The translations under genes were made by a program, and so were the position numbers. Below are positions 5,250 through 13,094 of a DNA stretch of 13,787 bases, one piece after another. A model generated the notes under the pieces. That model made no database searches and was not told where the DNA came from. It saw only the letters and a program-made list of their open reading frames with translations. The stretch is from an uncultured Oscillospiraceae bacterium. GTDB lineage: Bacteria > Bacillota > Clostridia > Oscillospirales > Oscillospiraceae. The stretch spans positions 1 through 13,787 of the forward strand of contig CALWWS010000048.1 of the NCBI GenBank assembly GCA_944385305.1, read 5' to 3'. The stretch's first letter is position 1. Every line of letters starts with the position of its first letter.

Positions 5250-7160
5250 TTGGAGGAGAAGGACTTTCAGCCCTACATTCCCGCCGGGCGGGTGCTGCCC
5301 GAGCTGACGGGGGTGTCGGTGGCGCTGGGGATCGTGCTGGCGGTGGTGTTCGGGGGGGCCAACGCCTACCTGGGGCTGCGGGTGGGCATGACGGTGTCGG
5401 CCTCGGTGCCCGCGGCGGTGATCTCCATGGGGGTGGTGCGCAAGCTGCTGCGCCGGGACTCCATTCTGGAGAACAACATGGTGCAGACCATCGGCTCGGC
5501 GGGCGAGTCGGTGGCGGCGGGGGCCATCTTCACCCTGCCCGCCCTGTTCATGTGGGCCCGGGAGGGCCGCGGGGAGGAGCCGGGGCTGTTCACCGTGGGG
5601 CTTATCGCCCTGTGCGGCGGGGTGCTGGGGGTGCTGCTCATGATCCCCCTGCGCCGGGCCCTCATTGTGAAGGAGCACGCCTCTCTCCCCTACCCCGAGG
5701 GCCGGGCCTGCGCCCAGGTGCTCCTGGCGGGGGAGAAGGGGGGGCGTGGCTCCGGGGCGGTGTTCGCCGGCCTGGGAGGCGCGGCGGGGTACAAGCTGCT
5801 CGCCGACGGGCTGGGCCTCTTCCCCTCCAGGCTGCTGTGGCAGATCCCCGGCTACCGGGGGGCGGGCTTCGGGCTGGAGACCCTGCCCGCCCTGGCGGGG
5901 GTGGGGTATATCTGCGGAGCCCGGGTGTCCTCCTACCTCTTCGCCGGTGGCGTGCTGGGGTGGCTGGTAATCCTCCCCCTCATGGCCCTGTTCGGGGGGG
6001 AGATGGTGCTCTTCCCCGCCGGGGTGAGCGTGAACGCCCTGCTGGCGGCGGAGGGCCCCTCGGGGCTGTGGAGCCACTTTCTGCGCTATGTGGGGGCGGG
6101 GGCGGTGGCCTGCGGGGGCGCCATCAGCCTGGTCAAGTCCCTCCCCCTCATCATCCGCACCTTCCGCGCGGCGGTGAAGGAGTACGGCCACGGGGGCGGC
6201 GGGGCCCAGCCCCGCACCGGGCGGGACCTGCCTCTGGGGGCGGTGCTGGGGGGCGCGCTGGCCGCCGTGCTGGTGCTCTGGCTCGCCCCCGCCGTCCCTC
6301 TGGGCCTGCCGGCGGTGCTGCTGGCGGCGGTGCTGGGCTTCTTCTTCGCCGCCGTGTCCGCCCGGATGGTGGGTCTTATCGGATCGTCCAACAACCCGGT
6401 CTCCGGCATGGCCATCGCCACCCTGCTCCTCTCCTCCCTGGTGCTCAAGGGGGCGGGGGTGGAGGGCATGGCGGGCATGACCGCCGCCATCGCCATCGGC
6501 GGGGTGATCTGCGTGGTGGCCTCCATCGCCGGGGACACCTCCCAGGATCTCAAGACCGGCTTCCTGGTGGGAGCCACCCCCTGGAAGCAGCAGGTGGGGG
6601 AGCTCATCGGCGCGGCGGCGGCGGCCGCGGCCATGGGGGCCATCCTCTACCTGCTCTCCGCCGCCTGGGGCTACGGCTCTCAGGAGCTGCCCGCCCCCCA
6701 GGCCACCCTGATGAAGCTGGTGGTGGAGGGGGTGATGGAGGGCAATCTCCCCTGGAACCTGGTCATCGCGGGGGTGTTTCTGGCCCTGACGGCGGAGATC
6801 CTGGGGGTGCCCGTGCTCCCCTTCGCCATCGGGCTGTATCTGCCCATCTACCTCTCCGCCCCCATCATGCTGGGGGGCGCGGCCCGCTGGGCGGTGGAGA
6901 AGAGCCGCGCCCCCTCGGCGGAGATCCGGGAGAAGCGGGTGCAGTCCGGGGTGCTGTGCGCCTCGGGCCTCATCGCCGGGGAGGGCCTGGTGGGCATCGC
7001 CCTGGCGGTGCTGGCCGTCATCCCCGCCGGGGGCGGCACGGCGGCGGACGTCCTCCGGCTGGACGGGATCTCCCTGGGGGCCCCGGGCAGCCTTGCCGCC
7101 TTCGCCCTGGTGCTGGGCGGGCTCTACCTGCTGGCCCGCCGTGGGGGAAAATCCCCCTGA
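5250..7160 (+). CDS. OPT-family oligopeptide transporter
   Basis: This 636-residue protein has many hydrophobic helices and belongs to the OPT superfamily (bacterial oligopeptide branch). Visible blocks include GGANAYLGLRVGM (~35-47), ENNMVQTIGSAGES (~74-87), SLPYPEGRACAQVL (mid-protein), SSNNPVSGMA, and AGDTSQDLKTG (~426-436), all characteristic of the family. Members import small peptides, or metal-chelate compounds, across the cytoplasmic membrane with protons. I chose the TTG at 5250 because GGAGAGGAGGG lies just upstream and the protein then begins MEEKDFQPYIP. A longer frame opening at 5133 would overlap the divergent promoter and adds no recognisable sequence. The downstream dipeptidase fits a peptide-utilisation role, although that gene has its own promoter. 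Peptide as substrate is inferred. Confidence 0.9.
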   Translation: MEEKDFQPYIPAGRVLPELTGVSVALGIVLAVVFGGANAYLGLRVGMTVSASVPAAVISMGVVRKLLRRDSILENNMVQTIGSAGESVAAGAIFTLPALFMWAREGRGEEPGLFTVGLIALCGGVLGVLLMIPLRRALIVKEHASLPYPEGRACAQVLLAGEKGGRGSGAVFAGLGGAAGYKLLADGLGLFPSRLLWQIPGYRGAGFGLETLPALAGVGYICGARVSSYLFAGGVLGWLVILPLMALFGGEMVLFPAGVSVNALLAAEGPSGLWSHFLRYVGAGAVACGGAISLVKSLPLIIRTFRAAVKEYGHGGGGAQPRTGRDLPLGAVLGGALAAVLVLWLAPAVPLGLPAVLLAAVLGFFFAAVSARMVGLIGSSNNPVSGMAIATLLLSSLVLKGAGVEGMAGMTAAIAIGGVICVVASIAGDTSQDLKTGFLVGATPWKQQVGELIGAAAAAAAMGAILYLLSAAWGYGSQELPAPQATLMKLVVEGVMEGNLPWNLVIAGVFLALTAEILGVPVLPFAIGLYLPIYLSAPIMLGGAARWAVEKSRAPSAEIREKRVQSGVLCASGLIAGEGLVGIALAVLAVIPAGGGTAADVLRLDGISLGAPGSLAAFALVLGGLYLLARRGGKSP

Positions 7161-7164
7161 ATGC

Positions 7165-7193
7165 TTGCCAAGCCGCCGGGGTCGGACTATACT
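7165..7193 (+). promoter_or_regulatory. SigA-type promoter of the PqqD-like/dipeptidase unit
   Basis: TTGCCA (7165-7170) and TATACT (7188-7193) are separated by 17 bp, 5 of 6 matches each. They begin 5 bp after the OPT stop and lie about 22 bp before the GTG start. The pair can therefore be transcribed independently of the transporter. Confidence 0.75.
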
Positions 7194-7215
7194 GGAGTGA
7201 AAAGGGGAGTTTTGT

Positions 7216-7584
7216 GTGAGGCATAAAAAGAGCCGCCGGGGGCCCAACCTGCTGGACTGCGTGCCCCGCCCCAACCCGGCCCATACCTGGAGCGCCGGGG
7301 CGGACGGGGCGGTCACCCTCCACCTCTCCCACCAGGGCCCCTTCGCCGCCGTGGCCCACAAATGGTTCCGCGCCCCGGCGGTGAGCCACCTCCACCTGGA
7401 CGAGATGGGCAGCTTTTTGTGGCTGCGCATGGACGGGGGGCGCACCGTGGGGGAGCTGGCCCGTGCCCTGGAGGCGCGCTACGGCCAGGACGCCGCCCCT
7501 CTCTACCCCCGCCTGACCACCTACCTGGCCGCCCTGTGCCGGGCCCGCCTGGTGCTCATCACCCCCCCGCCGAAAGGAGAATAG
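7216..7584 (+). CDS. PqqD-like (RRE-fold) small protein
   Basis: This 122-residue protein starts at GTG, 6 nt after GGGGAG. After a basic N-terminus (MRHKKSRR), residues ~20-118 follow the PqqD family pattern. That pattern is a beta region, then LDEMGSFLWLRMDGGRTVGELA (split here as LDEMGSFLWLRMDG at ~61-74 and RTVGELA at ~76-82), a helix ending in RYG, and a final helical block ending ARLVLI. PqqD-like domains bind leader peptides for radical SAM enzymes or other RiPP modification enzymes. None of these, and no precursor peptide, is visible here. The gene stops 5 bp before the dipeptidase and clearly shares its transcript. It has no signal peptide, so it is cytosolic. The domain call is fairly confident; the biological role is unknown. 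Confidence 0.75.
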   Translation: MRHKKSRRGPNLLDCVPRPNPAHTWSAGADGAVTLHLSHQGPFAAVAHKWFRAPAVSHLHLDEMGSFLWLRMDGGRTVGELARALEARYGQDAAPLYPRLTTYLAALCRARLVLITPPPKGE

Positions 7585-7589
7585 CCGCC

Positions 7590-9032
7590 ATGTCCCTGCC
7601 CTCCAACCTGGAGCCCCGCCCCGTTCTTTCCTTCTTTGAACAGATCTGCGCCATCCCCCACCCCTCGGGGCACACCGCCGCCCTGGCGGACTATTGCGCC
7701 GCCTTCGCCGCCGCCCGGGGCCTGCCCTGCCGCCGGGACGGGGCGGGCAACCTGCTCATCACCAAGCCCGCCGCCCCGGGGTACGAGGCCGCCCCGCCGG
7801 TGATCCTCCAGGGCCACCTGGACATGGTGTGCCAGCGCCAGCCGGGCTGTCCCCTGGACCCGGAGCGTGAGGGACTGGACCTGGCCGTGGAGGGGGACTG
7901 GGTGTACGCCAGGGGCACCACCCTGGGGGCGGACGACGGGGTGGCCGTGGCCATGGCCCTGGCGGTGCTGGACGACCCCGCCCTCCCCCACCCCGCCCTG
8001 GAGGTGCTGCTCACCGCCGACGAGGAGGTGGGCATGCTGGGCGCCATGGCCCTGGACGGCTCATGGCTGGCCGGGCGGCAGCTCATCAACCTGGACTCGG
8101 AGGTGGAGGGGGAGTTCACCGTCAGCTGCGCCGGTGGGTGCACGGCGGTGTGCCGCCTGCCTCTCACCCGCTCCCCCTTCCCCGGGGAGGTGCTGGAGGT
8201 GTCTGTCTCGGGCCTTGCGGGGGGCCACTCGGGCACGGAGATCCACCGGGGCCGGGCCAACGCCTGCCGCGCCCTGGCCCGGGTGCTCTCCGCCGTGAAC
8301 GCCGCCGCCCCCATGCGCCTCATTTCCCTGGAGGGGGGCAGGCGGGACAACGCCATTCCCGCCGCCGCCTCCGCCCGGCTGGTGACGGGGGACGCCGCCG
8401 CCGCCCTGGCCGCCGCGGAGGAGCGGGGGGCGGAGCTGGCGGAGGAGTTCCGGGCGACAGATCCCGGCCTCACGGTGTCCGCCGCCCCCTGCTTCCCCGG
8501 TGAGGTCAACCCCATGACCAGGGCGGACAGCGAGAAGGCCCTCACCCTGCTCACCTGCCTGCCCGGCGGGGTGCAGGCCATGAGCGCCCACATCCCCGGC
8601 CTGGTGGAGGCCTCCTTGAACCTGGGGGTGGTGGAGACGGGGCCGGACGCCCTCACCGCCCGGCTGTGCCTGCGCAGCGCGGTGGACAGCCGCAAGACCG
8701 CCATGGCCGAGGAGATTGCCGCCCTCACCCGTGCCCTGGGGGGCGGGGTGGAGATCCAGGGGGACTACCCCGGCTGGGCCTACCGGGAGCACTCCCCCCT
8801 CCGGGCCCGGATGGAGGAGGTCTACCGGGAGCAGTACGGGGAGAAGCCTGTCATCCAGGCCATCCACGCGGGTCTGGAGTGCGGCATTCTGGCGGGCAAG
8901 CTGCCCGGTCTGGACTGCGTGTCGGTGGGCCCCAACCTGCCCGACATCCACACCCCCCGGGAGCGGATGAGCCTGTCCTCGGTGGGGCGGGTGTGGCGCT
9001 TTTTGCTGGAGGTGCTCCGCCGCAGCCGCTGA
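7590..9032 (+). CDS. pepD: Aminoacyl-histidine dipeptidase (PepD-type, peptidase family M20)
   Basis: This 480-residue protein matches the usual PepD length. Family M20 di-zinc residues are visible: His76 and Asp78 in GHLDMV, Asp115 in TLGADDG, catalytic Glu145/Glu146 in TADEEVG, Asp169 in NLDSE, and a late His426 in HAGLECG. A GGHSG motif at ~211-215 marks the dimerisation/lid domain. The enzyme hydrolyses dipeptides with an unblocked N-terminus, classically Xaa-His including carnosine, in the cytosol. The ATG at 7590 was chosen because AAAGGAGA precedes it and the protein then opens MSLPSNLEPRPVLSFFEQIC, as the family does. It is co-transcribed with the PqqD-like gene, ends at a strong terminator, and lies downstream of an OPT peptide importer. 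Exact dipeptide specificity cannot be read. Confidence 0.93.
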   Translation: MSLPSNLEPRPVLSFFEQICAIPHPSGHTAALADYCAAFAAARGLPCRRDGAGNLLITKPAAPGYEAAPPVILQGHLDMVCQRQPGCPLDPEREGLDLAVEGDWVYARGTTLGADDGVAVAMALAVLDDPALPHPALEVLLTADEEVGMLGAMALDGSWLAGRQLINLDSEVEGEFTVSCAGGCTAVCRLPLTRSPFPGEVLEVSVSGLAGGHSGTEIHRGRANACRALARVLSAVNAAAPMRLISLEGGRRDNAIPAAASARLVTGDAAAALAAAEERGAELAEEFRATDPGLTVSAAPCFPGEVNPMTRADSEKALTLLTCLPGGVQAMSAHIPGLVEASLNLGVVETGPDALTARLCLRSAVDSRKTAMAEEIAALTRALGGGVEIQGDYPGWAYREHSPLRARMEEVYREQYGEKPVIQAIHAGLECGILAGKLPGLDCVSVGPNLPDIHTPRERMSLSSVGRVWRFLLEVLRRSR

Positions 9033-9053
9033 CCTGCCCCATATATGCAAAGC

Positions 9054-9087
9054 GCCGCCCCGGCCGATTCGGCCGGGGCGGCTTTTT
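9054..9087 (+). terminator. Strong intrinsic terminator after pepD, shared with the convergent rib operon
   Basis: A perfect 13-bp GC stem (9054-9066 with 9070-9082, ATT loop) is followed by TTTTT. It lies 21 bp after the pepD stop. In the reverse direction it begins 14 bp past the ribH stop, where the tail is GCTTTGC, so it is probably a weaker bidirectional terminator for the rib operon. Confidence 0.88.
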
Positions 9088-9101
9088 GCGCGCTGTTATG
9101 T

Positions 9102-9569
<468 letters not shown>

Positions 9570-9591
9570 CACAAAGCCCTCCCCTGTTTTC

Positions 9592-10791
9592 TCAGTAGTT
9601 CAGAATATGTCCCATCCGCTTCTGCTTGGTCTGGAGATAGTAGAGGTCCTCCCGGGTGGGCTCCATCTGGATGGGCACCCGCTGGACAATCTCCAGGCCG
9701 AAGTCGGCGAGCTGATACACCTTGTCCGGGTTGTTGGTGAGCAGGCGCATGGTGCGCACCCCCAGATCCCAGAGGATCTGGGCCCCGATGTAGTACTCCC
9801 GCAGATCCCCGGCAAAGCCCAGGGCCAGGTTGGCCTCCAGGGTGTCCATGCCCTGATCCTGGAGCTCATAGGCCTTGAGCTTGTTGAGCAGGCCGATGCC
9901 CCGGCCCTCCTGGCGCATGTAGAGCAGCACCCCCCGCCCCTCGGCCTCAATCTGGGCCAGGGCGGCGTGGAGCTGATCCCCGCAGTCGCAGCGCAGGGAG
10001 CCGAAGCAGTCCCCGGTGAGGCACCCGGAGTGCACCCGGCACAGGAGATTCTGCCCGTCGCCAATCTCCCCCTTCACCAGGGCCACGTGGTGCTCCCCGT
10101 TGAGCCTGTTGCGGTAGCCGTAGGCGGTGAAGCTGCCGTACCGGGTGGGCAGGCCGGTGACCGCCACCCGCTCCACCAGCTTCTCATGGCGCTTGCGGTA
10201 CTCCTGGAGGTCCCGGATGGTCACAAAGGCCAGCCCCCACTCCCGGGCCATCTTCTGCAGCTGGCTGGCGCGCATCATGGTGCCGTCCTCGGCCATCACC
10301 TCGCAGCACAGCCCGCAGGGCTTGAGCCCAGCCAGGCGCATGAGATCCACCGTGGCCTCGGTGTGGCCGCTGCGCTCCAGCACCCCGTTCTCCTTGGCCA
10401 GCAGGGGGAACATGTGCCCCGGGCGGCGGAAGTCCTCGGGCCGCGCCCCCTCCTCCACGCACTTGAGGGCGGTGACCGAGCGCTCGGCGGCGGAGATGCC
10501 GGTGGTGGTGGACACGTGGTCGATGGACACGGTGAAGGCGGTCTCGTGGTTGTCCGTGTTGCTGCTCACCATCTGGGGGAACTGCAGGCGGGTGACCAGC
10601 TCCCGGTCCATGGGCATGCAGATAAGGCCCTTGCCGTGCACGGCCATGAAGTTGATGTTCTCCGTGGTGGCAAACTGAGCCGCGCAGATCAGATCCCCCT
10701 CGTTCTCCCGGTCGGGGTCGTCGGTGCACAAAATCATCCTGCCCCGGCGCAGCTCCTCCAGGGCCTGCTCAATGGTGCTGTACTGAAACAT
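9592..10791 (-). CDS. ribBA: Bifunctional 3,4-DHBP synthase / GTP cyclohydrolase II
   Basis: This 399-residue fusion protein has two domains. Residues 1-~205 are the DHBP synthase domain, with acidic [12 protein letters not shown] (24-35), [10 protein letters not shown] (123-132) and the [10 protein letters not shown] motif (141-150). It converts ribulose 5-phosphate to the four-carbon unit used by RibH. Residues ~206-399 are GTP cyclohydrolase II. Zinc ligands Cys257, Cys268 and Cys270 (spacing 11 and 2 as in E. coli RibA) and [12 protein letters not shown] (293-304) are all present. This domain opens the GTP ring to start the pathway. Both catalytic halves look intact, unlike some RibBA proteins with a dead half. 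The start follows GAGGAGG. It sits 25 bp downstream of ribE. Confidence 0.97.
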   Translation of the reverse strand: MFQYSTIEQALEELRRGRMILCTDDPDRENEGDLICAAQFATTENINFMAVHGKGLICMPMDRELVTRLQFPQMVSSNTDNHETAFTVSIDHVSTTTGISAAERSVTALKCVEEGARPEDFRRPGHMFPLLAKENGVLERSGHTEATVDLMRLAGLKPCGLCCEVMAEDGTMMRASQLQKMAREWGLAFVTIRDLQEYRKRHEKLVERVAVTGLPTRYGSFTAYGYRNRLNGEHHVALVKGEIGDGQNLLCRVHSGCLTGDCFGSLRCDCGDQLHAALAQIEAEGRGVLLYMRQEGRGIGLLNKLKAYELQDQGMDTLEANLALGFAGDLREYYIGAQILWDLGVRTMRLLTNNPDKVYQLADFGLEIVQRVPIQMEPTREDLYYLQTKQKRMGHILNY

Positions 10792-10816
10792 GGTGTGTAA
10801 AACCTCCTCTTTCCTT

Positions 10817-11479
10817 TTAAAAGCCGTATCGGGCCAGAAATTCTCTTGTCAGTCCGCCGCCCGCTCCCGGCGGGGCGGGGGGGCTGTCGGGGGCCAGGCC
10901 CAGCAGCTTTTCCACATACTTGCCGATGACGTCGCACTCCAGATTCACCGTCTCCCCCGGCCCCTTGCGCCCCAGCAGGGTGAGCTTTGCGGTGTGGGGG
11001 ATGAGGGAGACGGAGAAGTCCTCCCCCGTGACGGCGGCCACGGTGAGGCTCACCCCGTCGATGGCCACCGAGCCCTTCTCCACAAGGTAGCGCAGCACCC
11101 CCGCCGGGGCGGCGACGGTGTACCACACGGCGTTGTCGTCCCGCCGGGTGCGGGTGATGGTACCCACCCCGTCAATGTGCCCTGAGACGATGTGCCCCCC
11201 GAAGCGCCCCCCGGCGGCCATGGCCCGCTCCAGATTCACCGGGCTGCCGGGCACCAGCGAGCCCAGGTTGGTGCGCTTTAAGGTCTCGTGCATCACGTCG
11301 GCGGTGAACCCGCCGGCGTCCACGGCGGTGGCGGTGAGGCACACTCCGTTTACCGCCACGCTGTCCCCGATGTTCAGATCGGAGAGCACCGCCGATGCCC
11401 CGATGGACAGCGCCGCCGAGGCCGCCCCCCGGCGCACAGAGCGGATACTCCCCAGCTCCTCAACAATTCCGGTGAACAT
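10817..11479 (-). CDS. ribE: Riboflavin synthase, alpha chain
   Basis: This 220-residue protein has two lumazine-binding repeats, each about 95 residues. The first opens with [10 protein letters not shown] and the second with [15 protein letters not shown], the usual duplicated beta-barrel layout. It dismutates two molecules of 6,7-dimethyl-8-ribityllumazine to riboflavin and the pyrimidine that RibH reuses. The C-terminal tail (~195-220) is Pro/Gly-rich and slightly longer than typical. The ATG lies inside the last codons of ribD (20-bp overlap), so translation is probably coupled. The gene is named ribE in Bacillus and ribC in E. coli. Confidence 0.96.
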   Translation of the reverse strand: MFTGIVEELGSIRSVRRGAASAALSIGASAVLSDLNIGDSVAVNGVCLTATAVDAGGFTADVMHETLKRTNLGSLVPGSPVNLERAMAAGGRFGGHIVSGHIDGVGTITRTRRDDNAVWYTVAAPAGVLRYLVEKGSVAIDGVSLTVAAVTGEDFSVSLIPHTAKLTLLGRKGPGETVNLECDVIGKYVEKLLGLAPDSPPAPPGAGGGLTREFLARYGF

Positions 11480-12566
11480 GTCCCGTCACCTCTCCCTCAA
11501 TCAGAATATCCTCCCCCAGCCGGGTGAGGGTGAGCTCTCCCAGCCTGGCCCCCAGATCCGGGGCGGGGGCGCCCTGTCCCTCCACCGGGGACTTGGCCCC
11601 CGCCCCTCCCAGCAGCTTGGGGGCGATGTAGGCCTGCACCCGGTTGACAAGGCCCCCCTCCAGCATGGCCCAGTTCAGGGTGCCGCCCCCCTCCAGCAGC
11701 AGGCTGTCTATCTTCTCCTCCCCCAGCCGGTCCAGCAGGGCGGGCAGATCCACCCGCCCGTCCCCGCCGGGCAGCTCCCACACCCGGCAGCCCGCCCTCT
11801 CCAGGGCGGCCTTCTTCTCCCCGTCCGCCAACCCGGCGGCCACCACGGTGGGCGCCTCCCCGGCGGTTCTGACAATCCGGCTGTCCAGGGGGATGGCCAG
11901 GGCGGAGTCGGCGATGACCCGCAGGGGGTTTTTCCCCCCCTCCAGGCGGCAGGTGAGCAGGGGGTCGTCGGCCAGCACGGTGCCGATCCCCGCCAGAATG
12001 GCGGAGAGCCGGTGGCGATCGGCGTGTACGTTCTCCCGGGCCGCCGCCCCGGTGATCCATTTGGAGGCCCCGGTGTAGGCGGCGATCTTCCCGTCCAGGG
12101 TCATGGCGTACTTCATCACCACGTAGGGCCGCCCGGTGGAGATAAAGTGGAAGAAGGCCCGGTTGCGCCTCCGGCACGCCTCCTCCAGCACCCCGGCGGT
12201 CACCTCCACCCCGGCGGCGCGGAGGATGTCCAGCCCCTTCCCCGCCACCAGGGGGTTGGGGTCGGAGCAGCCCACCACCACCCGGGCGATGCCCGCCTGG
12301 AGGATGGCGTCGGTGCAGGGGGGCTGGCGGCCCTGGTGGCAGCAGGGCTCCAGGGTGACGTACATGGTGGCCCCCGCCGGATGGGCGGCGCAGCTCTTCA
12401 GGGCCTCCCGCTCGGCGTGGAGATCCCCGCATTTCCGGTGCCACCCCTGTCCGATGATCACCCCGGCCTTCACGATGACCGCCCCCACCATGGGGTTGGG
12501 GGAGGTCCACCCCTCTCCCCGCCCGGCCAGCTCCAGGGCCAGGGCCATATAGTCCCCATCCGTCAT
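11460..12566 (-). CDS. ribD: Bifunctional pyrimidine deaminase/reductase
   Basis: This 368-residue protein has two domains. The N-terminal deaminase carries TSPNPMVGAVIV (21-32) and a zinc site built from His50 in HAERE with catalytic Glu52, Cys75 in TLEPCCHQG and Cys84 in PPCTDAI. The C-terminal reductase (~145-360) has MKYAMTLDGKIA, SKWITG, ADDPLLTCR and LLLEGGGTLNWAML. It carries out the second and third steps of riboflavin synthesis (ring deamination, then NADPH reduction of ribose to ribitol). The start at 12566 follows GGGAGGGAG. A longer in-frame opening to 12863 would run through the FMN riboswitch and both terminators, so it was rejected. It is the first structural gene of the rib operon. 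Confidence 0.97.
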   Translation of the reverse strand: MTDGDYMALALELAGRGEGWTSPNPMVGAVIVKAGVIIGQGWHRKCGDLHAEREALKSCAAHPAGATMYVTLEPCCHQGRQPPCTDAILQAGIARVVVGCSDPNPLVAGKGLDILRAAGVEVTAGVLEEACRRRNRAFFHFISTGRPYVVMKYAMTLDGKIAAYTGASKWITGAAARENVHADRHRLSAILAGIGTVLADDPLLTCRLEGGKNPLRVIADSALAIPLDSRIVRTAGEAPTVVAAGLADGEKKAALERAGCRVWELPGGDGRVDLPALLDRLGEEKIDSLLLEGGGTLNWAMLEGGLVNRVQAYIAPKLLGGAGAKSPVEGQGAPAPDLGARLGELTLTRLGEDILIEGEVTGHVHRNC

Positions 12567-12588
12567 AGCTTTCTCCCTCCCGGCAGGC

Positions 12589-12622
12589 AAAAACGCCCTG
12601 AACCAGCGGTCCAGGGCGTTTT
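12589..12622 (-). terminator. Second intrinsic terminator in the rib leader
   Basis: On the reverse strand, AAAACGCCCTG (12622-12612) pairs with CAGGGCGTTTT (12600-12590). The stem continues inward by GACC/GGTT to a 3-nt loop, and the hairpin ends in five Ts. It lies only about 10 bp before the ribD Shine-Dalgarno sequence, so it could stop transcription or hinder ribosome loading. Confidence 0.8.
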
Positions 12623-12655
12623 GAGGGTGCGGGCGCGGAGCGGGCGGCGGGGGAC

Positions 12656-12688
12656 AAAAAAGCTCTGGAAAGCCAATGCTTCCAGAGC
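12656..12688 (-). terminator. First intrinsic terminator in the rib leader
   Basis: On the reverse strand, GCTCTGGAA (12688-12680) pairs with TTCCAGAGC (12670-12662) and is followed by TTTTTT (12661-12656). It lies about 60 nt after the FMN aptamer, as expected for the riboswitch expression platform. No exact antiterminator pairing was proved by eye. Confidence 0.85.
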
Positions 12689-12746
12689 GATCCTCCATGC
12701 CCGCGGCGGGGGGCTGCTGTCCAGTCCCCCCTGTACGTGGCACCGA

Positions 12747-12855
12747 ATCTTCTTCCATCCCGACTGTACGGTCGGCTTCGGAATTGCACCGAATCATGCC
12801 TTGCGGCTCGTGGGCTATACCACCGGTGGGGACTTGCACCCCGCCCTGAAGATCC
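12747..12855 (-). ncRNA. FMN riboswitch (RFN element)
   Basis: On the reverse strand the conserved core is clear. ATCTTCAGGGCGGGGTGCAA is followed by TCCCCACCGGTGGTATAGCC and CACGAGCC. GATTCGGTGCAATTCC, GAAGCCGACCGTACAGTC and GGGATGGAAGAAGAT complete the core. The closing P1 helix pairs ATCTTC with GAAGAT. It lies between the rib promoter and two terminators ahead of ribD, so FMN binding should reduce rib expression, which is the known action of this class. The aptamer is about 109 nt, a normal size. Confidence 0.97.
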
Positions 12856-12872
12856 TGATTCAATTTTTTCCT

Positions 12873-12901
12873 AGTATACTCCCCTCCCTCCCCCCTGTCA
12901 A
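12873..12901 (-). promoter_or_regulatory. SigA promoter of the rib operon
   Basis: On the reverse strand, TTGACA (12901-12896) and TATACT (12878-12873) are separated by 17 bp. The expected start is just upstream of the FMN aptamer. The spacer is almost pure G/A (G6-A-G3-A-G4), and a second TGACAGGGGG lies 20 bp upstream (12911-12920), giving an unusual strand bias in the core promoter. Confidence 0.85.
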
Positions 12902-12948
12902 GCCCCCCGCCCCCCTGTCACCGATTTTTAACGCTTTCCCTGTCGAAG

Positions 12949-12959
12949 TGTGGTATAAT
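12949..12959 (+). promoter_or_regulatory. Candidate extended -10 promoter for the beta-lactamase-family gene
   Basis: TGTGGTATAAT contains TATAAT (12954-12959) preceded by TGG, a consensus extended -10. No good -35 lies 16-18 bp upstream. It sits in the left arm of a perfect inverted repeat, so an identical TGGTATAAT also faces the other way. The leader to the GTG at 13095 would be about 130 nt. Confidence 0.4.
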
Positions 12960-12983
12960 AGCCGAAAATCAGCTATTATACCA
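12951..12983. repeat. Perfect 12-bp inverted repeat IR1
   Basis: TGGTATAATAGC (12951-12962) and GCTATTATACCA (12972-12983) are exact complements around a 9-nt centre. The element is AT-rich against a GC-rich background. It could be an operator, a cruciform, or part of a small repeated element. Confidence 0.85.
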
Positions 12984-12997
12984 TGTTCCCCGGCGCA

Positions 12998-13029
12998 ATT
13001 CGCTCCCGCCTGGCGGCGGAACCGCGAAT
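12998..13029. repeat. Imperfect hairpin between the two inverted repeats
   Basis: ATTCGC (12998-13003) pairs with GCGAAT (13024-13029), and CCGCC (13006-13010) pairs with GGCGG (13015-13019) around TGGC, with small bulges. Together with the flanking repeats it makes three successive stem-loops. Confidence 0.55.
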
Positions 13030-13036
13030 GATGCCA

Positions 13037-13067
13037 TATACCACAAAGCCTTTGACTTTGTGGTATA
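13037..13067. repeat. Perfect 12-bp inverted repeat IR2
   Basis: TATACCACAAAG (13037-13048) and CTTTGTGGTATA (13056-13067) are exact complements around a 7-nt loop. The repeat shares TGTGGTATA with the first element (12949-12957 and 13059-13067, 110 bp apart). It ends 27 bp before the start of the lipoprotein gene and has no T-run, so it is not a standard terminator. Confidence 0.85.
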
Positions 13068-13094
13068 CCGGGTCGAAAAGGAGGCTGTTGTGCC

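Noticed and set aside
5031..7445. An 804-codon reverse frame across the OPT transporter.
   Set aside because: It is antisense to an unmistakable OPT protein and crosses two promoters; the product is Pro/His/Gly/Gln-rich with no domain.
11118..13031. A 637-codon plus-strand frame across ribE, ribD and the rib leader.
   Set aside because: It runs through the FMN riboswitch, two terminators and the rib promoter on the opposite strand, so it is not a gene.
12949..13067. A CRISPR array or rho-independent terminator at the palindromes.
   Set aside because: There are only two differing palindromes with no regular repeat-spacer pattern, and no T-run follows either hairpin.
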